A stretch of DNA of 64,000 nt, from assembly GCA_965216885.1 (NCBI GenBank), contig OZ244209.1:5084001-5148000 (forward strand), in the 5' to 3' direction. Shown here piece by piece: positions 36,756 through 45,712 of the stretch; positions within the stretch are counted from its first letter, which is position 1; each line of letters opens with the position of its first letter. Under the pieces are notes generated by a model. It saw only the letters and a program-made list of their open reading frames with translations, made no database searches and was not told where the DNA came from. The position numbers and the translations under genes were made by a program. Origin of the DNA: CAYNJG01 sp965216885 (lineage in GTDB: Bacteria > Planctomycetota > Planctomycetia > Pirellulales > Pirellulaceae).

Positions 36756-37574
36756 ATGGGACTATTTGACGGAAAAAAAGGACTTATCCTCGGCGTTGCG
36801 AACGACCGTTCGATCGCATGGGCAATTGCAAGAAAAATCATCGAAGAAGGCGGAGTCTGTGGATTCACCCATCTTCCAGACCGACCGGATGACGAACGGC
36901 GCAAGAACCGACGGCGCGTCGAGAAATGTGTGGGCGAAGAAAATCCCGGCTGCAAGTTCCTCGTCCCGCTAAACGTTCAGGACGATGAGCAAATCGCCGA
37001 GGTCATGAACCACGCCAAATCCGAGTTTGGTCAAATTGACTTCTTGCTGCATTCGATCGCCTTCGCAGACCGCGCGGACCTACAAAAGGACACCATCGAA
37101 ACCAGTCGCGAGGGTTTCAAGATGGCGATGGAAATCAGTGCGTACAGTCTGCTTGCGGTTACGAATGCAGCCAAAGACGTACTCGTCGACGGCGGCTCAG
37201 TACTGACGATGACGTACTTCGGTGGCGAACGCTGCGTCCCCGGCTACAACGTGATGGGTATCTGCAAGGCGGCTCTTGATGCAGCCACCAAGTACGCCGC
37301 CTTCGACCTTGGCCTGCGCGGCATCCGCGTGAACGCCCTCAGCGCCGGCCCGCTGAAGACGCTTGCCAGTTCGGCCGTCGGGGCCAACGACATGCTGAGC
37401 CTCTACGAGAAAGTTTCGCCCATGGGACGAGGCATCTCGCACGAGGAAGTTGCCAATGCTGGCGCCTATCTGTTGTCCGACATGTCGTCGGGCACGACCG
37501 GTGAAATCCACCACGTCGACGCGGGCTACAACATGATGGGTTCACCTGGCCGATTGCTTGACGAATTGAAGTAA
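36756..37574 (+). CDS. fabI: Enoyl-[acyl-carrier-protein] reductase (NADH)
   Basis: 272 residues, an SDR-fold FabI. The cofactor motif is GLILGVANDRSIAWAIA. The catalytic pattern Tyr-x6-Lys is present in YNVMGICK. RVNALSAGPLKTLA is typical of FabI. It performs the last reduction in fatty-acid elongation. It starts about 150 bases from the divergent sigma-54 activator-like gene and is followed 31 bases later by a Nudix gene. Confidence 0.95.
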   Translation: MGLFDGKKGLILGVANDRSIAWAIARKIIEEGGVCGFTHLPDRPDDERRKNRRRVEKCVGEENPGCKFLVPLNVQDDEQIAEVMNHAKSEFGQIDFLLHSIAFADRADLQKDTIETSREGFKMAMEISAYSLLAVTNAAKDVLVDGGSVLTMTYFGGERCVPGYNVMGICKAALDAATKYAAFDLGLRGIRVNALSAGPLKTLASSAVGANDMLSLYEKVSPMGRGISHEEVANAGAYLLSDMSSGTTGEIHHVDAGYNMMGSPGRLLDELK

Positions 37575-37605
37575 GGCGTCTTGCCAATCAACCGGTTTCA
37601 AACGC

Positions 37606-37995
37606 ATGGCAAAACAGATTTCGATTGCCGTCGTCGAACGCGGTACCGAGGTACTCATCGGGTTGCGGCCAGATGGAGTACCGTTGGCCGGATTCTGGGA
37701 ATTCCCCGGCGGAAAAGTCGCGCCGGGGGAAACCTCGCAAGCCGCTGCAGTACGAGAGTGCCGGGAAGAAACGGGACTCGATGTGACTATCGCTGGTGAA
37801 TTCCAGCCGCAGACGCACACCTACGAGCATGCGACCGTTGCCATCCGATTCTTCCGGTGCCGCATCGTCGATGACTCTGGCAACAAGCCCGCCGGCAGCT
37901 TTCGATTCGTCGAGAAGTCCTCGCTGTTGAACTACCGATTCCCGGATGCCAACGCCCAGTTGATTCAGGAACTCGCGCAGGACACCAGCCAGTAA
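37606..37995 (+). CDS. MutT-type Nudix hydrolase
   Basis: 129 residues. The Nudix box (GX5EX7REX2EEXGL) runs from Gly36 to Leu58, with catalytic Glu in RECREET. FWEFPGGKV upstream and the size are typical of MutT/8-oxo-dGTP diphosphatase or a broad (d)NTP hydrolase. The substrate cannot be decided from sequence. It may be cotranscribed with fabI. Confidence 0.9.
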   Translation: MAKQISIAVVERGTEVLIGLRPDGVPLAGFWEFPGGKVAPGETSQAAAVRECREETGLDVTIAGEFQPQTHTYEHATVAIRFFRCRIVDDSGNKPAGSFRFVEKSSLLNYRFPDANAQLIQELAQDTSQ

Positions 37996-38021
37996 CGTTC
38001 AGTCAAACCACACTGCTGCAG

Positions 38022-39575
38022 TTACAACCGCTTCGCGCGAATCAGCTGAACTCGACCGTCCACCTCCGCGGAGGTCATCCATGAACCGGGCAGAGTTGAC
38101 AGGACGGAAGCAACAACGTCGTTGGATGTATCCCAATCGCCGCGAATCAGGAACCAGACACTATCGTCGACCTCTGCAAACATCGACGGCGCCAACTCCA
38201 ACGGCAACGTTCGAGCCAACACGATTAGCCGGTGACCTTCGTCCAGAGGGTAGATGCCTCTCACGGGTAGCTCGCAGTATTCCCGTTCGATCGCCACCGT
38301 CGAAGCGTGCCAGGCGTCCGCCTCGATCAGTCCCGAATACAGGATCACCGGCGTTGATTCATCTGTCTCGTTGATGGTGGCGACGGCTGATTGCCAGTCT
38401 TCGGAAGCGTGCCTCAGTGCGATTCGACCGTAACGGATCTGCTTCATGGGGCTAATCGTGAGCAAGGCAATTACGAACACGCCAAGGGCCACCCCCTGAA
38501 CGACGCTCGCCCTCAGCTTCGACCGCGAGAGTATCAGTGCCGTACCGGGAGCCAGCGCAACGCTGGAAGAAATCAGGTATCGCCGGTGAAACAGCCGCGC
38601 GAAATCCAACTCGGTTGCCAACCACGCCAGGACCAGCGGAACCAGAATCCATGTCAACGCAATGATTAGCGGACCGGTCAGCAATTGCTGGTCGACCGGC
38701 GTTTCATCAGCCTGCGGCTCGTCGAGATCCCCCACGTCTTCCCTCAGTCGGAATCGCTCCAGCAACCACGTGATTCCAATGGCAACCAGCGGCGTCAGCA
38801 GATACACGTGCAGGGGATACATCTGAAAAATCGCCAGCGGATTTCCCGTTTGCTGAATGAACATCGACCAGTTGTCTCGCCGCTGGGCAATTTCGCGCAC
38901 CAGCCCGGCGGCTGGCAACATGGCCAGCCCCATTGCCGCCAGCCCAAGAGCCATATAGATCCAGCTGGTCGCCGGCTCCTTGTGCCAACGCCATAGCAGT
39001 GCGTAAGCAATCACTTCCGCGACAAGCACCAGCGCCGTTGTGCAGTGCAAATGAAACAGCACGATGCCGGAACAGATCCAGAAGATCCACGTGGCCGTGC
39101 GCTGCGGCTGAAGACACAGACGCGAAAACAGGGACAGATGGATCATGGCAAACAATTGAACGGTCGCGTAGACACGGGCCTCGCCCGAGAAGAACAACGC
39201 GTTGCCATCAACCGCCACCAGTGCCACGGCCAGCAGGGACGTGGTCGTCGAGCATTGCCAGTGTCGTGCCAGAAACCAGGTGCCAGGCAGCAGGGCAATT
39301 CCGACAACGATCGAAGCCAGTCGCAACGTCCACTCCTGAAGGCCCAGCGTGTCCGTGATTAACTTGACGGAGATAAACCAGGCTGCGCCGTTGTTGCCAA
39401 GATGCGCTCGCGTCGCCACGTCATGTGCCTCGCCGGCCACCACCCAGGCGGTGTGCAGCTCGTCGACCCACAGGCTCTCATGAAGGGGCACGCAACGCAG
39501 AAATCCCCCAACGAGAACGATGGCCAGAACAGGAATCCACAGATAGAACGGGCCTGGCCGCGTGCCGGACTTCAC
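38022..39575 (-). CDS. GT39-like multipass membrane glycosyltransferase
   Basis: 517 residues with about ten to twelve hydrophobic helices and a GTG start at 39575. The N-terminal region LWVDELHTAW after the first helix matches the Asp-containing loop of GT-C/ArnT/PMT-type glycosyltransferases (PF13231-like), which use polyprenyl-phosphate sugars. A soluble C-terminal domain follows the helices. It probably modifies lipids or proteins at the inner membrane (inference). The next gene on the same strand ends 144 bases upstream. Confidence 0.78.
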   Translation of the reverse strand: MKSGTRPGPFYLWIPVLAIVLVGGFLRCVPLHESLWVDELHTAWVVAGEAHDVATRAHLGNNGAAWFISVKLITDTLGLQEWTLRLASIVVGIALLPGTWFLARHWQCSTTTSLLAVALVAVDGNALFFSGEARVYATVQLFAMIHLSLFSRLCLQPQRTATWIFWICSGIVLFHLHCTTALVLVAEVIAYALLWRWHKEPATSWIYMALGLAAMGLAMLPAAGLVREIAQRRDNWSMFIQQTGNPLAIFQMYPLHVYLLTPLVAIGITWLLERFRLREDVGDLDEPQADETPVDQQLLTGPLIIALTWILVPLVLAWLATELDFARLFHRRYLISSSVALAPGTALILSRSKLRASVVQGVALGVFVIALLTISPMKQIRYGRIALRHASEDWQSAVATINETDESTPVILYSGLIEADAWHASTVAIEREYCELPVRGIYPLDEGHRLIVLARTLPLELAPSMFAEVDDSVWFLIRGDWDTSNDVVASVLSTLPGSWMTSAEVDGRVQLIRAKRL

Positions 39576-39719
39576 GTTGCTTGTTTGAACCTGTGCATGG
39601 AACAGAATCCGTTACGAGTCTCGTTGTAGGACTATTCTCAAACCCGTTTTCCCAGCCCCAGAGCGCTCACATCGCAGGTTCGCTCACGCTGGCAATGTCG
39701 TTTCGAAACTGCTTCTAGC

Positions 39720-41432
39720 TTATAGGCCAATCTTCAGATCAAACAGGCCGAATATCTCGTCCTGCGAAAGCCCCATCTGCCGAGGCCCTTCCTGATCGCC
39801 AAGGATTGCCTCCATGAGCTCACGTTTTTCGCGCAGGATGTCGTCGATCCGCTGTTCGATCGTGCCTGGCGTCACGAAGCGATTGATGGTAACTGGCCCT
39901 GACGAACCGATTCGATGCGCTCGATTGATCGCCTGATCTTCGACGGCAGGATTCCACCATCGGTCAAACAGAAATACATAGTTGGTAAATTGCAGATTGA
40001 GCCCCACGCTGCCAGCCCCATAGCTGAGCAGCAATACGGTGTGCTCCTCTTTCTCGCGGAAGTCGATGATCGCCTGTTCGCGAGCAGCGCTGGAAACGCG
40101 GCCGTGATACTGCAGCGGATTGAAACGCTTAAGATGTGACTCCAGTTTCTCCAACGTATCGACCCACTGACTGAAGACGATCGCCTTCTTGCCGCTTGCC
40201 GCAACTTCCTCCAGATCCGCCTCCAAACGTTCGAGCTTGCTACTTGCGCCTGTGGCAGGATCGAAGTTACAGATTTGCTTGAGGCGTAAAACGAGTTCGA
40301 AGACGTGTTGGATGGTGATTTCTTTTCCCATCTCTTCCAGCCGAACGATGCCTTCGTCTTCTGCCATTGAATAGCTGATCTGCTGATCGCCGGACAACTC
40401 AAGTGCCGCGTCCCGAAAGAGCTTGGGAGGCAAGTCGGTCAGCACGTTCTCCTTGGTGCGACGAAGAATAAAATCACTGGTTGCTGCGGCCATATTCCTC
40501 GGAGCCATACCCTTGCGCAATAACCCCGGTAGCAGGAATTCAAAAATACCGACAAGGTCATCCGTGCTGTTTTCGATGGGCGTTCCCGTCAGAGCCCAAC
40601 TGCGTTTTCGCGAGATTTCGCGCACGACACTGCTGGTGCTGCCCGAGCTGTTTTTAATCCGCTGTGCTTCATCAAGCACTACCAGATCAGCCGAGATCGT
40701 TTCGTCACGAACCATATCGGCATCACGAAGAATGGATTCATAGTTGGCAATCTTGACGGCGAACTCGTTGCGTTGCCACGCCCACCGCCGTTGCTCGCCG
40801 GTCCCCTTGATCACGGTTACGGGCACTTCGGGCGCCCACTGCTCGAATTCCCGTTGCCAATTGGAAATGAGTGGTTTGGGGCAGATCAGTATGACGCTGC
40901 GAACTTCTCCGGACCGTAGCAGCAGCCGAGTCGCCGTAATGGACTGCATGGTCTTCCCCAGCCCCATTTCATCTGCGAGTACCGCGGCGTGCCGAGGGTA
41001 CAGATAACTGATGCCTTCATATTGATACGAAAACGGCTCAAACGGCAAACGCATTTCGTTGCCACCCAAAACCGATTCCAGTGGCGGCTGCAGCACGTAA
41101 AACAGTCGATCCTGCAACTTCACGACGTCATTAGGTGGCACGAAGGACGTCGACGATTTGGCAGGTGGCAGCCTGGCAGCCACCCGCGGGCGATTGCTAC
41201 CGCCAACCGAACCCGGACGGTCAGCCTTCGCTTTGGGTGGCCGCAGCACAGCCGGCGGAGCGAAGTCAAACCGGAAGCACTGGATGCGTGGATTGCCGAC
41301 TCGCAACGAAAACACATCCAGCTCGGGATGCTCGGCCGACTTGGTACTAACTACCGGCTCTGGCCCCACGGACGCTTGAAATTCTGTCGAAGTGACTTCG
41401 AGTGGCGCGAGCTGATTCGGGGCATCCGACAT
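39720..41432 (-). CDS. SNF2-type DNA/RNA helicase-like ATPase
   Basis: About 570 residues. Motif I is ADEMGLGKTMQ, motif II is DEAQ, motif III is LTGTPIENS and motif VI is NRAHRIGSSG. This layout is SNF2/RapA-like, compact, with a disordered N-terminal 100 residues. Proteins of this type move along duplex DNA or dissociate polymerase or protein complexes. A TTG at 41465 would overlap the upstream stop as TTGA; I prefer the ATG at 41432. It is cotranscribed with the upstream hypothetical gene. Confidence 0.9.
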   Translation of the reverse strand: MSDAPNQLAPLEVTSTEFQASVGPEPVVSTKSAEHPELDVFSLRVGNPRIQCFRFDFAPPAVLRPPKAKADRPGSVGGSNRPRVAARLPPAKSSTSFVPPNDVVKLQDRLFYVLQPPLESVLGGNEMRLPFEPFSYQYEGISYLYPRHAAVLADEMGLGKTMQSITATRLLLRSGEVRSVILICPKPLISNWQREFEQWAPEVPVTVIKGTGEQRRWAWQRNEFAVKIANYESILRDADMVRDETISADLVVLDEAQRIKNSSGSTSSVVREISRKRSWALTGTPIENSTDDLVGIFEFLLPGLLRKGMAPRNMAAATSDFILRRTKENVLTDLPPKLFRDAALELSGDQQISYSMAEDEGIVRLEEMGKEITIQHVFELVLRLKQICNFDPATGASSKLERLEADLEEVAASGKKAIVFSQWVDTLEKLESHLKRFNPLQYHGRVSSAAREQAIIDFREKEEHTVLLLSYGAGSVGLNLQFTNYVFLFDRWWNPAVEDQAINRAHRIGSSGPVTINRFVTPGTIEQRIDDILREKRELMEAILGDQEGPRQMGLSQDEIFGLFDLKIGL

Positions 41433-41461
41433 GGTTGTATGGGTCCCGTGATTTGGAATCG

Positions 41462-41986
41462 TCAAGCCGCACTTCGTTGAGCTTCCGTGATCGCAGCCCG
41501 AATTCGATCCAGCGGTTCCGACAAACGGACATTCATATCCGTCGCGTGCAAAGCGTCACGGATCGGACCACGATCGCAATCGAAACCGGGAGCCGTCGTA
41601 ATCGTCGACCCGGCAAATTCGAATGACCATTGCTCCGCAGTTGTCGCATCGCCGGCCTCTCCCCCAACAAAAAGCCCCAACGGATATTCCGTTCGACTTC
41701 GAATGAGCGCTCCGTCACGGTCGTCGGTCAGTAGGAGACGCGGCGAACCGGACGCCTGCTTCAACAACGCCCCTCCAATGTGTTCAGCCTTCAACGAAGC
41801 AGGCCACGTTTCGCCGTAGAGAATCTGCTGGGTTCGATTCTGCGAGACGGGAGCTGTGCAATGAAACTCGATGGGCCTTGCGCGATCGTCTACCAGCAGA
41901 TACCCGCCGACGATCCCAACATTCTGGACAGCGATGAAAGAGAGATACCCGAGGGCGTACGTAGTTTTGCTACCGCTAGCTTTCAT
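41462..41986 (-). CDS. Planctomycete conserved hypothetical, upstream of helicase
   Basis: 174 residues, no recognised domain. The N-terminus FIAVQNVGIVGGYLLVDDRARPIEFHCTAPV suggests a beta-rich fold. No signal peptide or transmembrane helix is evident. It is directly upstream of the SNF2-like helicase gene with overlapping or near-overlapping ends, so the two are likely a functional pair (inference). Confidence 0.72.
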   Translation of the reverse strand: MKASGSKTTYALGYLSFIAVQNVGIVGGYLLVDDRARPIEFHCTAPVSQNRTQQILYGETWPASLKAEHIGGALLKQASGSPRLLLTDDRDGALIRSRTEYPLGLFVGGEAGDATTAEQWSFEFAGSTITTAPGFDCDRGPIRDALHATDMNVRLSEPLDRIRAAITEAQRSAA

Positions 41987-42339
41987 GTTGTCGCGACTTG
42001 GATGTTTGGCAAGTGTGAAGAGTCACGTTTGCATCGAACAACTGACGGGGTCGACTTTAGCGAGGATACAACCGGAAGTGGACGTGAACGAAAACGCGGA
42101 GTTTGGCGCGCACGAAAGTCAAGTCTTTCGTCCATTTGTTATCAGATTTCGCAAAGACACATCGACCTTACGCGTTTTCCCAGTCGTGCGGTGTCAAGCT
42201 TGCTTTCAGATTGCTTCGATGCACTGCTCGCATTGGCAGAACAGTGGACAACGCCTTTCGACACAGCTTATAATCGTGAGAGATTTGATTAAGCAACTAC
42301 CTATGCATTCAGTGCAGTGCAGCCGCCGGAAAGATACCA
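41987..42339. other. 353-base divergent intergenic region
   Basis: Holds the promoter at 42245-42274 for the downstream coiled-coil gene. I see no other conserved element or coding frame. Confidence 0.5.
42245..42274 (+). promoter_or_regulatory. Sigma-70-type promoter for coiled-coil gene
   Basis: TGGACA (42245-42250), an 18-base spacer and a perfect TATAAT (42269-42274). The start codon is 66 bases downstream. Confidence 0.6.
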
Positions 42340-42789
42340 ATGGCAGAGAAGCCTCGCCCTTCGTCTCTGTTCTCGCCCATTGACGTTTCAACACACACGA
42401 CCACCAACGGAGATGGTCGGAATCAGGCTGCCGAAGTGAAAGACGTTCTTCAGCAACTGGTCACTGGACAGGATCGACAAAACGAATTGCTGGAAGAACT
42501 CATCGAACAGATGGGTGCCGCCCAGCGCCAACGATCTGCTGAGCTCGCTCAGTGGAAACAATCCAACCCTCGACTCGCCCGACAATGCCGTGAAGCGGCG
42601 GAAGTACTTGGAAAAGTCCAAAGTGTTTTCCTTGAATCGGTAACCGAAGAAATTGCGGATAACTCCGAAAACCTTCTCGATGGCGAATTCGTACTCAATG
42701 AGTTTGTGGATCGCTTCGGCCCACGCCTCGCTCACCTGAACGGTGTCCTTCAGGTTCTCTCTCAATTGAGCGCAAACGGCAACGATTAA
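42340..42789 (+). CDS. Conserved coiled-coil protein of unknown function
   Basis: 149 residues. A Ser/Thr/Asn-rich N-terminus (1-30) precedes helices with coiled-coil character (VLQQLVTGQDRQNELLEELI) and a helical C-terminal half. No family is recognised. It has its own promoter and a strong terminator, so it is a monocistronic unit; a structural or regulatory role in the cytoplasm is possible (inference). Confidence 0.75.
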   Translation: MAEKPRPSSLFSPIDVSTHTTTNGDGRNQAAEVKDVLQQLVTGQDRQNELLEELIEQMGAAQRQRSAELAQWKQSNPRLARQCREAAEVLGKVQSVFLESVTEEIADNSENLLDGEFVLNEFVDRFGPRLAHLNGVLQVLSQLSANGND

Positions 42790-42821
42790 TCCAGATCGGC
42801 AGTTTTGCATCGCATTAATGG

Positions 42822-42850
42822 CCGCGTTCTTCGGGACGCGGTTTTTGTTT
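42822..42850 (+). terminator. Terminator with UUCG tetraloop
   Basis: The stem CCGCGTTC/GGACGCGG (42822-42829 with 42834-42841; one G-T pair) closes a TTCG tetraloop, followed by TTTTTGTTT. It ends the coiled-coil gene transcript. Confidence 0.9.
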
Positions 42851-42969
42851 GCGCTCTCGCAGTTGGCCGGGTGGCCAGGAAATCCGCGGCGATCTGCGGC
42901 AGGTTACGATCTCACCGAGCCCATAAAATGGCCGCTTTCACCAACGGCTTCAGATGATTGGCGCGGCGA

Positions 42970-42997
42970 CTTGTCGGCACCGACATCCGGCTATAAT
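42970..42997 (+). promoter_or_regulatory. Probable promoter of carboxylate-reduction operon
   Basis: A perfect TATAAT at 42992-42997 with TTGTCG/CTTGTC 15-16 bases upstream. The predicted start site is about 20 bases before the ATG at 43027. Confidence 0.5.
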
Positions 42998-43026
42998 GTC
43001 GACGTTCTCTCTCACCGGAATGAAAA

Positions 43027-44145
43027 ATGAGCACAACGACAGATATCGAATCCATGGCGAAGGACGCGAAAGAGCGTCTGGATGCCCACACGTACGAAAT
43101 CGTTCAATGGCACTTTCATGAGTCGACCGGGTGTCCGTTCTGGCTGGAGAAAAAAGCGTCGCTCAACTTTGACCCGTTAACCGAGGTCAAGTGCTACGAC
43201 GATCTGAAGAAGTTTCCCAACTTCGAAGACGAGTGGTTGCGTGGTGGACCAATTCGGCGCTGGGTGCCAAAAGGTTACGAAGGCCGACCGGTTTTTGTTT
43301 TTGAAACCGGCGGAACCACCGGCATTCCCAAGAGTCGCATGGTCATCGAAGACCACCGCGTTGATTACGAAATTTTCAGCGACACGCTGCCTGACCAGTA
43401 TTTCCCCAAAGGTGCAAACTGGTTGATGCTGGGCCCGTCCGGTCCTCGTCGCCTCCGACTCGCGGTCGAACACCTGTGTCAGTATCGCGGCGGCATCTGC
43501 TTCTGCATCGATCTCGATCCTCGCTGGGTCGTGAAACTGCTCAAGCGAAATCAGGTCGAAGAAGCGAACCTTTACAAGCAACACTGCGTTGACCAGGCGG
43601 TCACCGTCCTGACCGCCGGTCACGATGTGAAGTGTATGTTCGCCACGCCCAAACTTCTGGATGCACTCTGTCTGGCGTTGGAAGATCGCGGCACCAGCCT
43701 CAAGGAATGCGGCATCACGGGAATCTTCTCGGGCGGTACGGAGTTCACACCTCAATGGACGCGTTACTGTGTCGAGGAACTCTTCGGCGGACCGGCAGAA
43801 GAGAGCGGCATCTACATGACTCCCACATACGGGAATACGCTCATGGGTCTCGCCTGTAGCAAGCCCGTCACGGCCGAAGAGGACTACAAGATCGCCTACT
43901 ACGCGCCGCAACCACGAGCCGTCACAGAAGTCGTCGACTTCGAAGACTCCAACAAGCTCGTGCCCTACGGCGAAACGGGTCGTGTCAAACTCACGACGCT
44001 CACGAAAGAGCTATTCGTACCGGGCTTCCTTGAACGCGATGAAGGTGAGCGAGAAATGCCATTCGAAACGTTCCCATGGGACGGCGTTAGCGGCGTCCGG
44101 CCGTATCACGTCTTTGCCAAATCCACGACAGTGGGCGTCTATTGA
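43027..44145 (+). CDS. Acyl-adenylating enzyme, LuxE/PaaK-like, lacking the lid domain
   Basis: 372 residues. The ATP-binding loop FETGGTTGIPKSRM (92-105) is typical of adenylate-forming enzymes. SGGTEFTPQ and TPTYGNTLMG are later core motifs. The chain ends without the usual C-terminal lid domain, giving a length like LuxE acyl-protein synthetases and phenylacetate-CoA-ligase-like proteins. Probable activity is ATP-dependent activation of a carboxylic acid (inference). It is followed by an aldehyde dehydrogenase gene and an iron-alcohol dehydrogenase gene on the same strand. Confidence 0.83.
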   Translation: MSTTTDIESMAKDAKERLDAHTYEIVQWHFHESTGCPFWLEKKASLNFDPLTEVKCYDDLKKFPNFEDEWLRGGPIRRWVPKGYEGRPVFVFETGGTTGIPKSRMVIEDHRVDYEIFSDTLPDQYFPKGANWLMLGPSGPRRLRLAVEHLCQYRGGICFCIDLDPRWVVKLLKRNQVEEANLYKQHCVDQAVTVLTAGHDVKCMFATPKLLDALCLALEDRGTSLKECGITGIFSGGTEFTPQWTRYCVEELFGGPAEESGIYMTPTYGNTLMGLACSKPVTAEEDYKIAYYAPQPRAVTEVVDFEDSNKLVPYGETGRVKLTTLTKELFVPGFLERDEGEREMPFETFPWDGVSGVRPYHVFAKSTTVGVY

Positions 44146-44272
44146 TAAGGAACGGATGAACCGTTCACACGAGCCCACGTAAACAACCACTTCACTGCCT
44201 CCGATTCAGCCATCGCAACGACGATGGGCGAACGAAGGTCAACCTTGCCACAAGAACTGCGGAGCATAGACC

Positions 44273-45712
44273 ATGCTGAATGTGCCAGTCATTCGCTGGG
44301 GGAAACCATACGAATCTCTCGAGAAAGCCGAAGTCATCCACTTCGAGACCGGCGAAGCGATTGCTTCGGTCAGTCAGGCGAACGGAGGCATCATTCAACG
44401 AGATGCGAGGAAGGCTCAAAAGGCTCGTGATATCCTCCGCGAATTCTCCTGCGACGATCTCATCGCCAAGTGTCGCAAGGCCGCCGAGCTGTACACCACG
44501 GCAACGCTGCCCATCGGCGACGGAACGCAAACGCCCGACGAATTTGTGCATGCCCAGTCAGCGAGTACGGGATTGCCGGAGGCCATGTGTCGCGGCAACA
44601 TGAAAAAAAATGCGTTCGTCCTGTCGGAGATGGAAAACGTCCTCGACGCGCTCACCCGCGGACTACCGCTGAGCATTTTCAGCGAGGGCTATGGCCTTGA
44701 GGATCGTGGCGTAATCGTCAGCTTCCAGGCACAAACACCCGTGCTTGGTGCGGTCCTGCCATCCAACTCGCCCGGCGTGCATACTCTGTGGCTGCCAGCG
44801 ATTCCACTCCAGGTTGGGCTGATGCTCAAACCCGGCTCCTCCGAACCATGGACTCCCTACCGCGTCATCTCGGCCATGGTCGAGGCTGGCATCCCCGCCG
44901 AAGCGATGGCGATTTACCCAGGCGGACACGACGCCGGCCCTGCCCTGCTCGATTCCGTCAGCCGTAGCATGATTTTCGGCAGTGCCCAAACCGTGAACCA
45001 GTATCACGGCAACCCACGCGTTCAGGCTCACGGACCTGGATTTAGCAAGATCCTGATCGGTGACGACATGGTCGATCGCTGGGAAGAGTTCCTCGATGTG
45101 CTGGTGGAGAGCGTCTACATCAATGGCGGCCGAAGCTGCATCAACGCCAGCGGAATCTGGGCCTCGCGTCACACCAAAGAGATTGCCCAGGCAATCGCCG
45201 AACGGATTGGCCCCACCGAAGTGAAGCCAACGACCGATCCCGATGCCGGGCTTGCCGCATTCACCAATGCAGCCATGGCAACGGGAACGTGGAGCATGAT
45301 CGAGGAAGACCTCAAGGAAGATGGCGTCACCGACATGACGGCCCAATACGGACCGCGACTGGTCGAGCAGGAACGCTGTGCCTATCTTCGCCCGATGGTG
45401 CTGCACTGCGGACATGGCAATGAGGTCGCCAAGAAGGAATACATGTTCCCCTTCGCGACGGTCGTCGAATGTCCCCAGGATCAGATGCTCAAGAACATTG
45501 GGCCCACGCTCGTGGGAACCGCCATCACCGAAGACCCTGCGTGGAGCCGACAGCTTACGGACGCGGTTCACATCGATCGACTAAACATTGGTCCAATCCC
45601 AACCAACCGGCTCAATTGGCTTCAGCCGCACGAAGGAAATCTGATCGACTTCCTGTTCCGGTCGCGGGCGTATCAGCTTCCTGAAGACAAAATGGCGGCG
45701 CTTGTCAGTTAA
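44273..45712 (+). CDS. Aldehyde dehydrogenase superfamily (possible acyl reductase)
   Basis: 479 residues of the aldehyde dehydrogenase superfamily. The catalytic Cys289 lies in NGGRSCINAS. In this operon it may run as a reductase, converting an activated acyl group to the aldehyde as LuxC-type enzymes do, or oxidise an aldehyde. Sequence alone does not decide. The stop codon overlaps the next start by one base (TAATG), so expression of the two dehydrogenases is coupled. Confidence 0.87.
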   Translation: MLNVPVIRWGKPYESLEKAEVIHFETGEAIASVSQANGGIIQRDARKAQKARDILREFSCDDLIAKCRKAAELYTTATLPIGDGTQTPDEFVHAQSASTGLPEAMCRGNMKKNAFVLSEMENVLDALTRGLPLSIFSEGYGLEDRGVIVSFQAQTPVLGAVLPSNSPGVHTLWLPAIPLQVGLMLKPGSSEPWTPYRVISAMVEAGIPAEAMAIYPGGHDAGPALLDSVSRSMIFGSAQTVNQYHGNPRVQAHGPGFSKILIGDDMVDRWEEFLDVLVESVYINGGRSCINASGIWASRHTKEIAQAIAERIGPTEVKPTTDPDAGLAAFTNAAMATGTWSMIEEDLKEDGVTDMTAQYGPRLVEQERCAYLRPMVLHCGHGNEVAKKEYMFPFATVVECPQDQMLKNIGPTLVGTAITEDPAWSRQLTDAVHIDRLNIGPIPTNRLNWLQPHEGNLIDFLFRSRAYQLPEDKMAALVS

